Below are positions 1-12,820 of a DNA stretch of 64,000 nucleotides, piece by piece. Location of the stretch: positions 8,308,001-8,372,000 of the forward strand of contig NC_072896.1 of NCBI RefSeq assembly GCF_027943255.1. The letters run 5' to 3'. The translations under genes and the position numbers were made by a program. Below the pieces are notes generated by a model. The model saw only the letters and a program-made list of their open reading frames with translations. It searched no databases and was not told where the DNA came from. The stretch is from Anastrepha obliqua. Lineage: Eukaryota; Arthropoda; Insecta; Diptera; Tephritidae. Position 1 is the stretch's first letter. Every line of letters starts with the position of its first letter.

Positions 1-2030
1 TGCATCATCTATTTCCCACCTGTTAACGCTTGGCGAAATGAAGAGGCCTAGTAAAACTATAGAAACGTGGTTACAAACGCAGTCGACCAAGGTCGCACAG
101 GTGCTTATTATATCATATAAAACAATTCGTGAAGATCTGCTTTGGGTAGCGTGTTTGGTCATTTTGAAAGATCCTCAACGACAGAGAATTAAAAGCAATT
201 TGAAGACTAAGGCGTTAATAAAGCCAATATTGGCATTATATTGAAACACATTTTTTGTGCATTGAAACGACCAACATTTAATCGATCGCTCACAAAAACT
301 AATTTGTTTAATCCACATACGTAAGGGAGGTCACAATATGCTCCCCAAAGTTCTACCAGCTGAAATCATAAACCACACGACGGCATGTGACCACTCACCA
401 GACGTAGGAAGACAAACAATAGAATGAAATTAATTCGACATTTACGAAATTAAAGCAAATGAAATTACGAAAATTTCAAACGCCTCAGGTAAAGCAAACA
501 ATGCTGTTGCATGAGAAACGCGCCAGCAAAGCAACAGCAGACAAGAAAAGTGTGGCCAGCACTTTTTGTTTGATGAACCGACTCAAAGGTAAGGTGGTAA
601 AGTAAAGGACGTTCATACGCCGCAGGATGCAAAAGTTAAGCCACAAAGGACATCGATGATAACACTACAGTAGGAAGTGCAGAGAAAGAGAGTGAGAGAG
701 GTAGAGGTGGGGCTAGAGAAGCAAACGCACCAAACCCATTAGCATTTGCAATTTTGTCATGCAGTCAGTTAAATAATTCGTCAATATGTGGTTTGCATGA
801 ATGAAAGTGGCTACATTTACGCTTCGACAGGCAATTTCTTTTTTGCACTCCACAAATAGCAAATTTGGAGCAAGCAGGGCTATGAGCATTTGGCAGATTT
901 GTGTAAATATTGCACCATTCCTCCCAGCTGCGGGCTGGGTTAGTTCGCTGCTGTGATGTCCTTAGAGGGTGTTTTTGCACGCCTAAATGCATTTAAATTA
1001 AAGGCACGTACAGGATGACTCCAACCACGTGCAGTTTTCTGCTCTATGCGTGTATATGTATGTACCTGTATGCGTGCTCGTCCTATTGGGTCCATGTCAT
1101 GCAGTAAGCTTTAAGTATGCTTTGAGTCTGTGGCAAGTGGGTGGAGTAAACAGCAGGGAGCCGGCTATAATGCCAGCTTAAAATTATAATGCGTATGCAA
1201 TGGAATTTCACAGCGCTCGCAGGCAGAAGGGTGCCACTAACTTGCCACTGAAATGCCAACACTCTGTTGCAAGTTCATGGTTAATGCCACAGACGGCACA
1301 GATAGCAACAATATTGGGGTTGTTTGCGGGTTAAAAGCTCACGTGTACGTGTGCGTTGGCAGTGAAAAATCAGCCAAAGGACAGACGACAGCAGCAACTA
1401 TGTGGCTCGACAGTCGGGCGAGTGACACGAAAGTGTCTAGGCAAGGAAGTGTGGGTTTAAATGCGGTTGTCTGCGTGCTTTCGCTTGCAATTTTATTGCC
1501 ACCCAACTGTATATGATAACAAATTGTATAATTGTTGTTGTCTTCTTTTTTGTTTTTGCTTTTATTTGTTTGTGTGCGCAAAAAAACACAAATACATTTG
1601 GGAACATATTGCTGTGTCTGGGGATATTACAAAAACACGAATGCACGAATGAATGAACACGCACACTTATGCATGCATACGTTTGTTCGTTGGCGCTTGC
1701 TTTTCCCCTCTACTTTCGCTGCCCCCAAATGAGAGAGTTGAGGGGGAATTGGGGTTGAAATTGGCGCATTCGCCGGCGCTCCATATTCACTCGCACATCG
1801 CAGCGCATCGATTGTTGTCATCAGCTGCATTTTATGTGCGTAATTTTCGAAATAAACTTTTAATTCAACAACAATAAATCTGCGAATCAGTCGTGTGTGC
1901 ACTTCGGTTGAGTGAGTTCTCGATCGTCTTTTTGCTTTGGCGCTTGCAAATTGTTATTAGCACAGGGTGCCTAGCTAACATTTGGAGTAAAAACAAAAAG
2001 ATTAAATGGGTCGCTTTCGCTTGAGCAAAT
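1..2030. other. No recognisable gene (probable intron or intergenic)
   Basis: The short open frames here have no family motif and their composition is that of random AT-rich sequence. Small simple repeats are present, such as the TATGTATGTA-type stretch near 1050 and a purine-rich GAGAGTGAGAG stretch near 680. I see no splice-flanked coding segment. Confidence 0.6.
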
Positions 2031-2047
2031 ATGGAAAATATTAAAAC

Positions 2048-2152
2048 CTTTCGTTTTTTTATTATTATTTTATTTTTTATTTATTTTTATTTTACTTTAT
2101 TTTTTATTTATTTTTTATTTTATTTTATTTTTTATTTATTTTTATTTTTAAT
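2048..2152. repeat. TTTTATTT low-complexity tract
   Basis: About 100 bases composed almost entirely of T with regularly placed A, in units such as TTTTTATTTA. It is a small version of the much longer T-rich tract that starts near 3.4 kb. Confidence 0.85.
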
Positions 2153-3400
2153 TGGCATTTGCTTCTATATAAAAGAGTTTTCGAGCATTTGTTATATCGA
2201 AGCAAATGCTTAACCCATCTACAAAAAAAATTATCAAAAAGGAACGCAAATTTTTAGCCACTTCGAAATTGTGCCTTAATGTATAAGAATTTAAGGGGCT
2301 ATAATGGGCATACCCAGATTTTTTATGAATTAAAAAAATTGTGGTTGAAATTATTATTTCTGAGACTTGCCTTTCTATACATGACAAGGAATATTTCTTT
2401 TTAGTCTTAATAATTAAAAAAAAAACTAGCAAAAATTTCGTAATTTGTATAAAATCCCTCTTGATGACTTACCATATCTGAGTTACCATATTTTTCGCAT
2501 ACCCACTATTGGTTAAATTCTTAAGTCCTCCACCTGACTTCAACTTTCGCCAAAAACTCTTTCGCATGCTTTCCTCCTTTAACTTCTTGGCAGCGGCTTA
2601 CTAATTATCCTTTTCCCATTTAAGTTCTCTCCAAATTGCTTGGTAACACCACCCAAAAATTTAACAAATATTTTGCTACTTTGAAGTATTTTAATTATCC
2701 AACGAGCGCCATGTACACACCGCCATTCTTATGCCTCACACACATCAGCTCTGCCCCGCATACCACTGCTAATAATAAATATTTGTGAGTGTATGTGTAT
2801 ATGTGTGGATGCATGTATGTATGCATGTGCGCATGTATCCTGTCTGATATTCTTGCCCAACGCTTGTTGCTATGACACAACATTATAGCTTTTGTTGTTG
2901 TTGCTTCCATAGCAACATGTGACTGTCCTTGCCCTTGTTGCATTGTTGCAAAATGCTTGCTGCCAAATACAAAATTACTATCTGCAGAATACGAGGCATG
3001 GCCATAAAGCAGCCTTCGCCACACTCACCCATTGAGGGTAATAGCCAGTGGCTGCTATGTCAGTTGGCAGTGGCCTTCGAGTGGGCATATTTCTGCAGCT
3101 TATAAGTCTATGAGCGTCCGGATAATGTTGCTAAATCCTTATAATATCCAGTAGAACCACATTTGGCTTAAGTGCAGGGCATGCGGGATATTTCAAATTT
3201 GTCATGTCAGACAGAAGGGGATATCCTTGGGTGTTTTTTGTGTTTGTTGTTTTGAAAAGGTTTCGTTAATTTTTGTTTATTTTCCGTTTTCACATTTATT
3301 GCTTTCAAGACAAGTATTGGGCCAGTATCCAAGTCAAAATATAATATATAAATTATTTTGTCAGTGTTGCTTTATTGTGGGTATTTCTGCACCATTTAAC
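2153..3400. other. No recognisable gene; alternating purine-pyrimidine repeat inside
   Basis: No coding motif on either strand. Between about 2785 and 2840 there is an imperfect GTGTATGTGTATATGTGTGG / GCATGTATGTATGC stretch of alternating purines and pyrimidines, which is common in fly introns. Confidence 0.55.
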
Positions 3401-4109
3401 TACATTTTGTATCATCTTATTTCATTAAATATATTTCAATTCCATGAATTTTACTTTTAATTTCATGCTATTTCATTCTATTAAAATAGAAAACAATTCT
3501 GTTCCTGGAACTTTATTAAATTTAATCATTTAATTTCTTTTCATTTGTTGCATACTGTTAAATTCATCCTGTTTCGTCCCATTCCATTGCATTCTTTTCG
3601 CCACATTGCATTCTTTTCGTCCCATTGCATTCTTCTCATTTTGTTTCATTTCATTACATTTTATTACACTTACTTTTTTAAGTGACTCATTCTCTCAAAA
3701 TCCATTAGGTTCAGTTCCATCCGATTCCATTTTTTTTCACTCTGTCTCATTCAGTCCATTCCGTTCCGTTTACTTTATAATCATTTCATTTTATGCAAAT
3801 TCATTTTATTTTATATATTTTGTTACACCTCATTTTATATAATTTTCGTTTTATTAAATTTTATTTTGTTTCTTATTTTACTATGTATAATATTTTATTT
3901 TATTTCATTACATGATTTAATATAATTTTTTTTTATTATATTTTATTTTGTTTAATGTTTTATACTTTTTTCCATGCTCTTTCTTTTTTTATATATTTTA
4001 TGATACTTTTCCAATTTCAATATTATTTTTTATTTTATTTGTTTTTGGAAATATCTTATTTTTTAAATGCATTGAATACTTTTTTCATTTTACTTTATTT
4101 TTATTTTTT

Positions 4110-4600
4110 TTTTATGTTCAAACATCCCATTCTTTGGGAGGCACTACTAATTTACTGAAGGAAATTTCTTATGATGTGGCAAGAATTAAGCAGAGCCGCT
4201 TTTTGAAGGTCATAGATAAGGTGCTTCTCCAATTTAAGCTTCTTGAGGTTTTCCGTCAGATTCACATGAACGAGTCCGTGGGCCGATATGATGAGTGCCA
4301 ATATGAAGACCTTTCTGAGTTTCCACTGCCGCTTGATGTCAATCCCCAAATCGGAGTATTTACTGATTTTCTCTGTGTACGTTTTATGGATATTTTTGTT
4401 CAATGGGACAGCAATGTCAGTGTTGTCATTTTTATTTACCACAAATATGTCAGGTCTATTATGAGTTCTTGTGGTATTCATAAGGATTGTTCTGTCATAA
4501 TAGAGATGCATGCCCCCATCTTCATGCACTGGTTCTGGAACATATCTGTAATAGGGTGTCTTCTCACGGTGAAAATCGTACATTTGAGCAAGTCGTAGGT
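4110..4600 (-). mobile_element. LINE fragment with restriction-like endonuclease
   Basis: This normal-composition island sits within simple sequence, with abrupt borders on both sides. On the minus strand it carries an uninterrupted reading frame of about 144 codons (separate entry) that resembles the C-terminal region of insect non-LTR elements. No reverse transcriptase is present, so it is a 3' fragment of an element. Confidence 0.7.
4152..4583 (-). pseudogene. Restriction-like endonuclease domain of a non-LTR retrotransposon (partial)
   Basis: The frame has no stop over about 144 codons, and the open frame continues slightly upstream of the first Met. The order of motifs is LYYDRTIL, then HNRPDIFVVNKN, then DIAVP, then KTYTEKISKYSDL, then IKRQWKL, ending with LQKAALLNSCHIIRNFLQ just before the stop. 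The RPD...D-x-A-V-P pair is the PD-(D/E)XK-like arrangement seen in the C-terminal endonuclease of some non-LTR elements. The spacer between RPDI and DIAVP looks a few residues shorter than in the versions I remember, so activity is doubtful. No RT or zinc knuckle is nearby. Family assignment is from recall of similar insect proteins; the exact clade is uncertain. Confidence 0.72.
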
Positions 4601-6110
4601 GTATTTATTTTATTTTATTTTATTATTTTAACCCCATTTTATTTCCTCTTTATTGTTTATTTCATGTCTTGTTATATTTTTGTATTTTGTATTATTTTCT
4701 TATTGTATTTTAATTTTCCTATTTTTCTCCATTTTACTTTTTATTTTTATTTTTTGTTATATAATATAATATATTATTAATATTCCATTCATTTAATAAT
4801 ATTCTTATTTAATTTTTTCTAGCTTATGTTATTTTGTTTTGTTTATTTTATTTAACCCTATTTCGTTTTTTGTTCATTCCAGGTCCCTTTATATTTTACT
4901 TTTCCCATTTCATTCCATTTAATATAATAAATAATAATAAATAAAATTAACACAATTTGTTTATTATTGTATTTTATTATTGTTTTTATTTTACTGAATT
5001 TTATTTTGCCTCTAATTAATTTTTTCATATTCTAATGTATTTTACCCCATTTTATTTGTTTTATTTTATCTTATTTCTATTTTTGTATTAAATTTTTTTT
5101 TTTATTTCGTTTTTTGTTTGGAAATATTTGATGGTCTCAGTAAGTTTTTTATATCATTTTATTCCGCTTCTGTTCTTTTTTACTCGTTTGTTTTATTCCC
5201 TTATATTTTATATATTGGTTTTTTTGTTTTAATTAAATTATATCTTATTTCTATTTTTATTTCATTTTACTTTTTCTCATATCATTCCGTTTTAGTTATT
5301 TATTTATTTATTTAATTTTTTTGTTTGGAAATGTTTTATGTTTTCTATTACTTCTCTTAATTTCATTATTTTTATTATTTTTTTCATTTTAAGTTTATTC
5401 CTTTCTGGTTTTATGTTTCTTGCTTATTTTTTAATAATATTTGGCTTTATTTCACGTCATTCCCTTTCAACAGTTTTTTGTTGTTGTTAAGTGATATGTT
5501 TTTATTTTGCACCAATTTTTTGATTATTTTTTTATTTTCTTGTATTTCATAATTTTATTTTATTTTTATTATATTTTAATTTTTCTCATTTCATTCCTTT
5601 TAATTTTTTTCAGTTTTATTTTATTCCTTAATATTATATAAAAATTTTGTGTTCCCCTTCGTTCCATTTTAATAATTTTTTTTGTTGTTATATTTTTTAT
5701 GTTTGCTTATTGGTTTTATTTTCTTGGATTTCGTTTCATAATTTTAATTTATTTTAATTATAACATTTTATTTTTTCTGACTTCATTCCATTTCTTTTTT
5801 TTTTGTTTTTGTTTTTATTACTTTTTTATTTCGTTTCATCCCATTTTATTTTTCATATTACGTTTTTATTTTATTCCAATAAATTTGTTTATGTTCACTT
5901 GTATTTCATGTTTTTATTATTTCTATTTTCTTTTGGTTTTTTAATGATATTTAGTTTATTTTTTTAATTCTATCGTCTTTCATTTCATTATATTTAATTT
6001 ATTCATTTTATTTAATATTGAATTGTTTTCCTTTTCAATTAAATTTTATTTCATTCTTTTTCATTGCGTTCCGTTTCATTTCGCTCAAGTCCGTTTCGTT
6101 CTTGCCCTTT

Positions 6111-8090
6111 TCTCTTCCACCCACAGTACAGTTAGAAGCAATTCCACTCTCAATAACCGTTTATTATTACATTTTCCCCACTTTTATTTTAATAACTCGG
6201 CTCTTGACATTGTTAACTGTTTTTTTCTCACTTTCCATGTCTTCTCCACCCAGCCGACTACGCTTTTCCAGAATGGTCATTTATGCAATTTTCGCAATCG
6301 ATGTGTTTTTCTTCATTCTCCACCAACTAAAACATTTTTTTAACTCACTAAGGGTAGTTTTTTGCTTTTCATGTGCTATCCCAGCCTCGTTTTCTGTTTG
6401 TTTGCCATGCAAAAACTGTTTAAATCTGCCAACGATCCACATTCGTGAAACTTTTCATATCACAAGCAAATATCCTGGATTCAGATGGCGTAAGAACTCC
6501 TCAAATGCATGTTGGATGTCTGCTCCACTTGTTTCGGTTCGGTGTCGGTTGGGTATTTGTTTTCAATGTCGCCGACAAGGTTGGTTGTTGCAAGTGACTT
6601 CAGTGGTTGGCTGCCGACAGTTGATGAGTTGGGGGTCGGGCACTAACTGTAGTCAGAGTCAAGCCGCAGACGCTATAAACAAGTGGCAGACAAACAGACA
6701 ACTTGTGCCAGGCAGACAGACAAACTCACACTGGCGGTAAGCAAGCATTCGGAAAAACACAGTTGTAAGTTGATTGTTTGTGGTGTTGAGTTTTAGTTGG
6801 TATTTTCATTTTGCAGTTTTGTGACTTGTAACTTTGTTGTTTTGATTATAGAAATATTTTTTGGTTTTTTATGAAAACAAATTTTTACGCGAACTCATTT
6901 CTATCTAAAGTGAAAGTTTTATGCGCAAATGGGTTTTTTAGCGCGAGCTGCAGTTGGTTTAAATAGAAGAACTGTGGCGAAAATGTAGTGAAGCTTTTAA
7001 TTGCTGCTGCTTTTGCTGTTAAAATTTGGGGTGTCGTGAAAAAGAAGAATACAAAAATAGCAGAATTGTAAACATTTTTCTTTTATTATTGCAGTTAGCC
7101 ACAATTCTGTAAAAACAAAACCACGAGAGTGCAGCCTGTCCGCTGGGCCAGTGAGCATGAATTCACTCCTTTGGGTAAAGAAGTTGCATCTTCAATATTC
7201 TGAATAATGCATTACATTTTTAAGGAGTCTAGCATCGAGTAACTGAGTCAAATATATTATAAACACTGTATGGAAACTCGTACTGTGAGGATTTGTATGT
7301 ATCTTCCAGTCACACCAAAGAGAGCAGCTCGAATATTGCTATTTCTGAATTTGATAGCCCCGCAAAACTTATTCAAATGTGTAAAATATTAAACAAGCTA
7401 TATGACGATTGCTAAGATCCCTTCTAAACCCTGTGAAGACAGGAAGCATTTCAGATAAGTTGATTCCTTGAAGCTCAAGTTGGAGAAGGTACAGATTTAC
7501 CAAAACGCTCTGGCGCTTAGTGCATCAAACTACTGGCCTACATTCAAAATATCTCTACCATTGGCCGCAGTAACTTATATCTGATTGCTCAAATTACTAG
7601 TGAGTCAATGCTATTTTTTGCGCCCATAGTTTGAGTGAGAATCTGATCTCCATCTGACAAATTTTATACTCTTGAACCAGAATCAGAGGTGGAAGACTTT
7701 GAACCACTGCAGAGCATTAAATGATAGGTCTGCCTACTTACACCCTGATCTTAGCCATGTTGAAGAGTATGTAATTGATTCAGTTGACAAACTCTCATCG
7801 TTACGTAGTCGGAATTCAATGATATCGTTAAGGATTTGAAGTTACCTAAGCTAAACTACTAAATCACTTCTTGGATTTTGTCTTCAATGTAATTTTCTTT
7901 ACCGTTTAAAGGAAATCAACTCTGATATTACTTTTTGCGAAAAATTAAGGCTTGCCGTCCAATTGAAAAGATGAAAAAACTGATAATTTTGCTTTAAAAT
8001 TGGAAGGGGACAAGAATTATTACGAGTAGGTATACAACAACGCCATTTTTTGTAAAAATTTAAGACATTATTAAAAAAGAAATTTACATT
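6111..8090. other. No recognisable gene
   Basis: Composition returns to normal after the T-rich tract. A frame ending at 6740 includes a stretch of ordinary composition but no domain or splice signal that I can support. From 7140 to 8090 I see no repeat or coding motif. Confidence 0.5.
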
Positions 8091-8099
8091 TACAATTAC

Positions 8100-8310
8100 G
8101 AGCAGTTCGTAATTTACTCCTAGGGTAGCGCACGAATTCTACGCCGGAAAAACTTATGGTCTTTGGATTTGTTCTATAAATCGATTAATTTTTTTCACTT
8201 CGTCATGAGATTGAAAATGCTAATCAGTCAAAGCATAAACCATCGAACGAAACAAATCACAGTCGGAAAGAGAGTATGGCGTATGAGTAAGTATGGGTTC
8301 GCGCCTTTTG
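8100..8310 (-). mobile_element. Mariner transposase C-terminal remnant
   Basis: Reading the minus strand gives YSLSDCDLFRSMVYALTD, then a stop, then HFQSHDEVKKINRF, and in another frame FFRRRIRALP. These match the end of mariner transposases, where the third catalytic Asp lies in an S-x-D-Y/C-x-LF motif and the protein ends with an RRGIRALPERW-like segment. There is an in-frame stop and at least one frameshift. No inverted repeats were found, so only the tail survives. Confidence 0.75.
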
Positions 8311-9690
8311 CGACTTAAGGTCGAGCTGGAGGTTAACTTTGCCGTGCCTATCTTGATAAATTAGATGCCCCCAAAGCTCTCATATCACTCATAACACGTT
8401 CTCTCTTGCTAAATACAGCACCATCGTAAGTGTCTAAAAGCATTCGATACCCCCAGCCGCAGTTATCTACGAATGAAAACAGAAAACAGACCATTAATAT
8501 GCTCTCAGTGAATGTGAAAGAATCACCTTATTGGCTGTCGTCTCTAGGGTCATCACAGCGATTTGTTTACGACAAAACCGAGATTGTGTTGGTGGCTACA
8601 AAAAAAGTCAACAATCACCACTGATGTTGATTCGCCGCTGTTTTAATAGCGGACTGAATTCCAGAATTCCTCTGGCGAGTCCCTGGTCACATGGTATGTA
8701 GTCCCAGTAATTGCACCTGATATTGCAGCCTGCCTATCTAACTATTTCCTGTATTGCTCTCTGAAAGATGGAGATCTGTTTTCCCATGGTTTCAGACTAT
8801 TTTAACCTCGCCCTAATTACACATCTCATCTTTGGTTCCATGATCCTTTTCGATATTGCGATTTCCGTTTATTGGATAATTACAGAGAATTCTTAAAACA
8901 AGGAAAATTTCGCTGATATTAATACGTAAAATTTGTTGACTGAGAGGATTTAGACAGGACAACTAAGTGTTAGGGTGGCTATAGCAAATTAGACCGATTT
9001 TTGTTTTCAACCCTATTGTGTATTTTTTACATATTTGAAAAGTTTGACACTTGCAAAGATTTGTGTAAAAATTTCATTCAAATCAGACGAAAATTGGGCG
9101 AGTTTTACCACTTTGACCCAGAGGATCTATTGGACTCATAAAAAAGCTTCGCTGCAAAAGTTCTAAATGCAAACGGATGACATTTTTCATTGCAGAAATG
9201 CTGTCGCTTGTAAAAAAAGGCTTTTGTACCATTTGGTGTTTCATAAATAGATTGCCACATATGTATGGAAGTAAATCTTAGATGAAGCTTGCGGAATATT
9301 CAAGTCGGGACACCAACGAGGACACAACAGAAACACCGGCTTACAAATAACTAATGATTTTTTTTACTCAAGAACCAGACGATGCAATTCCTAAGTAAAA
9401 GCGGTCACTAAATCTGAAAATCTATTTCCGTACTCGTATTAGAAACTAAATTAGCAGTCATTTCAGGTTTTATCAGGAATCAAAACTGCTAATGGTTCTA
9501 CTGTAAGAAATTTTTCTTCAAAGACTAAATAAACAGCTACATAAATTTTGCCAGTCATTATAAATACGGCGATTATTTGGAAGTAAGCTCGGCAGCGCCA
9601 AAAACCACTTGCTGCCAAAAATTTAAATCACTGCCTTTTACTGCTACTTGAATTATATGAAAAATCCAGCATTACTTTCAGTATTACATT
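8311..9690. other. No recognisable gene
   Basis: A TAGGGTGG word near 8974 resembles the terminus of the composite element at 21.7 kb, but I found no partner inverted repeat nearby. No coding motif is visible. Confidence 0.5.
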
Positions 9691-9837
9691 TCACATCTGG
9701 CCCTTCAAGAAGTTTCCTCCACCCGCTTGTAATCCTCTTGATACATATTGTATTTCCGTTTCGCATTTAATTTTCATAGTCAAAGCAAAGTCATCATCAT
9801 CACTATTTGATTGTCTCCATGGCTGCACATAGCTAAA

Positions 9838-9913
9838 TATACACACACACACACATACATATCTACAAGGAGAAGGAAAGTATGCAAAAACGAACCACCC
9901 CCCCCCCCCCCCA
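9838..9913. repeat. CA microsatellite and a 15-base C tract
   Basis: An ACACACACACACACAC run near 9839-9855 is followed by an uninterrupted run of 15 C residues (9898-9912). The C tract is long for an AT-rich genome and is likely length-polymorphic. Confidence 0.9.
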
Positions 9914-12100
9914 TAGCTCAGTAAAAGTACCGCCATAAAACAAGGCTAATGCCCCACCAAATACTAGCACACATCCATACACAGACAATCAACAAAATTC
10001 CACCGCTTCCTTTCCCCGCGCAAACAAAACCGAAAGTTAAACGCTTTCGCTTACAACTTCTGTCTCTAACGACCTCCATTCACTGGAGCGCAAACATAGA
10101 AAATAGAGAGTCCCCAAAGCACGAAGGGGAGTATCGAAAGCCATCAACAACAACAACACCCCATACAACAGCGTACATGTCAGCGGAGTAGCTTTAAATG
10201 CGAATGCATACCAAAAATAGCAGCTTCCGTTTCCCGTCTAACGGGATTTCCCGCCACTTGCGCTATTGGGGTTGTTTGCCTAGTCATGTTTTGCAGCTGC
10301 TCCCCACCGGTGGACAAGTGAAAAGTGCCAGCTTCAAAGTATTGCGTTGCTTTGGAAATGTTGACAAGGTGGTGGGTGGGGTATAAGAGGGCGGCACAGA
10401 AGTAGAGAAACGTGGAGAAGAGCGGTGAAGGCAGTAAAGGTACGCATTTTTTTGGGCAGCACAAATAAACTTGAATCGAAAATTGGTCGGCATGTTTTGA
10501 ATTTTCTAACATTTTCAGCGTCGATTGAGGTCGCACTCGGGCAGTAGACGCGCTTGAACGCACACAAAGCCAAATTTACATATACAAGCGGAATAGTAAA
10601 AAATACGCGTAGCCACAAACTCACTTAGTATCGTGGCGCAGATTTGTTGCACGCAAAGAAGTGAGAAAGAAAAAAAGTGTGTGTGTGTGTGAAACGCAAA
10701 AAAAAATGTGTTGGAGTAATTTTTTTCTATGTTCTAATGGCTGCTATGCAGCTGGGTAAACTTTTTCCAAGGAATTTCATTTCGAAGTTTAGTCTCTGCG
10801 ATTGGAGTTCATTGGAGTTGATTGAGTTTTGTTGAGTTTGTTGGCGGTTTTGTGGAGCGTATAAAAAAGTACACAAACAAGCAGGCGTACAAAAAAAAAA
10901 GAAAAGAAAAACGGAAATCCACTGGGAATCGATATGCGTTGTAATTTCCGAGCAAACAATGCGATAAATCATATTAGATTTGTTTTGCTGGCAGACAGGA
11001 GTCAAATGGGCGGAGAAGCGTTTGTTTGTATTTACATATTTTATGCTACAAACTTCTCTGCTCATTTCCAATCAACTTTTTATTAATGATTTATTTTTAT
11101 GTTTGACGAAGCTTCGTCATTTGGCTGTTAGCTGTTCATTTTTTACATTTCGACAAACAGCTCAATTACAGAGATTGCAAAATCTGAAAACTCAATGGAC
11201 GCAATTATTATTGAGTAATTTCGTGTTTTTTTTTTGTGCGTTTGTAGGCAGCATTCAGATAACAAATCATCCAATTTACTGCTGTCGTGTTCTCTTTAAT
11301 CACTTTTAAATTTATGCGATTAAAGAATTTTTAGGCTTTTTCGCTTTAGAGGGCTCAGTTGTTTCTTTTATTCATATCTCTTTCAAAAACTCAACCTACT
11401 CAAGGCAGCATCTATTTGAACCATTAAAGTGATTTTTCAGCAGTAAAGAAAATTGTCTGTAGTCTCATCTGCTCAGTGAGAGCAAATACCTCGATAGACA
11501 TTATACGACTGAGGGCAGTGTGAGCCCAAGCTCAGCCCTTCGATGGCTTCCAGTTATCAACAAGTGAAGTATTTATCGATAGCTTCGATACCAGAAAGGG
11601 GTCTATAACTCGTTGCGGGTCAAGAAAAGTTTGGCCAGATGCTATTCTGAACAAGTGGCCAAATGCTTTATGTCGAAGTACCGTCATGTAACCAAGCAGC
11701 GGAAAGAGAAAATCCCGCTTTGTTAACCAAGAAAGTTAAAGCATTACCGTAACTCCTGACGCATTACCGAAGAGTATGGAGCCCTAAACTCTTACCTATC
11801 CACCTGATCTCAGCGACGAAGTTCATGACCTTATGGCCTACGTATACCTCGGCTTGGAGTACAGAGGTGAACTCTCAGCAAAAATGAGAAACTTGTGCTG
11901 TTTTCTTTCCATAAGCTCCAGATTCTGACTCAGAGTCACTTTTGCAGCCATCAATAATAAAAAAATTGGGAGATCAAGAAATTTGCGCCTCTATCCTCAC
12001 ATAGCTTCCATATTCTGACCTGAAGTCACTTTTGTAGCCGTCAATAAAAAAATTACTAAAGTCACGAAGGATGGCGCTTGCTCACAGGTGCTACTTTGAG
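9914..12100. other. No recognisable gene; (GT)n microsatellite at about 10677-10692
   Basis: Several overlapping frames of 60-127 codons occur on both strands between 9.9 and 11.3 kb, but none shows a conserved motif, biased codon use or splice sites that I can support. The stretch 11440-12100 may be decayed upstream parts of the RTE-like element that follows, but I cannot align it by eye. Confidence 0.45.
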
Positions 12101-12139
12101 CTAAATGCACAATTGAGTAGTAAATACCTCTCTCGACGA

Positions 12140-12600
12140 ACGAAAAAACCACTACATGACGCTCACCATCCTGGTGCTTCTCTATGGGGCTGAAGCCGCG
12201 ACAGCCAAACAATCAAATGCAGCCGCTCTTGGCGCTTTCGAGAGGAAAGTATTATATTTCCCAAGATTTTTGGGCCTGCTCGCGTATAAGATGGTTGCGG
12301 CCTTCGAATGAACCACGAGCTCATACAGGCTTTACGGAGATATTGACATAGTCAAACGAGTTACCCTGTAGCAACTAAGTTGGCTGGGTCATGTCGTCCG
12401 TATGGAAGAAATTACTCCGGCGAAGACGATGTTTGAAACGGTAATCGGCGGTAGACTGTAGGAAGGACTAAATTGAAGTTTACCTGGTTTCTCTTGGCTT
12501 AAGAAACTGGAAAAGATGTGCAAAAAACGGAGACACCTGGTCAGAAATTACTCGACTGGCTATAACTCGGAAACGGGTTAATACGGCCAATTAAGTAGGT
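12140..12600 (+). mobile_element. RTE-like LINE, C-terminal remnant (copy 1)
   Basis: Across shifting frames the plus strand encodes LLYGAEAA, AALGAFERKVL, then DIDIVKRVTLQQLSWLGHVV and a KKLEKMCKK / RHLVRNYSTG tail. This is the region after the RT fingers-palm-thumb in RTE/BovB-type elements, where FERKVLRKIFGP and LRWLGHVVRM are typical. Frameshifts and stops interrupt it. A second copy of the same family lies at 22.54 kb. Confidence 0.75.
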
Positions 12601-12820
12601 AAGTAAAATCACTTTTGGAGACGTCAGTAGAAATTTTCCAATATGCAACTTGAGCTCTGTATTGACATAGGGCCTTGGGGAACTCAAAGTTGAGGTAATT
12701 CTTCAGCACAGGTAACAGAGGTGTATTATCGTAGGGCTTTGAACGCAAACTACTTTCTAATTCTATTTAAAAGCAATTCCCACCTCAGTCCATTTGGGAT
12801 CATACTAGCGGCCCTTTCCC

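Larger units (their letters stand above)
3400..6110. repeat. Long strand-asymmetric T-rich simple sequence
   Basis: For about 2.7 kb the plus strand is dominated by T, with interspersed ATTTCATT, TTCCATT, TTTTATTT and TTTGTTTT words and very few G residues. All open frames here translate to Phe/Tyr/Ile/Leu-rich low-complexity peptides and are not genes. The tract is interrupted from about 4110 to 4600 by normal-composition sequence that encodes a LINE endonuclease fragment on the other strand. It probably arose by expansion and decay of a short T/A-rich microsatellite. Confidence 0.85.

Noticed and set aside
3948..4598. 216-codon plus-strand frame
   Set aside because: First half is simple T-rich sequence (Phe/Tyr runs) and the second half is the antisense of the LINE endonuclease fragment.
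8974..9000. TAGGGTGG word as a terminus of the 21.7-kb composite family
   Set aside because: Only 8 bases match and no inverted partner was found within 1 kb.
10180..10563. 127-codon minus-strand frame and overlapping frames
   Set aside because: No motif or splice evidence; several frames on both strands are equally open, as expected by chance.
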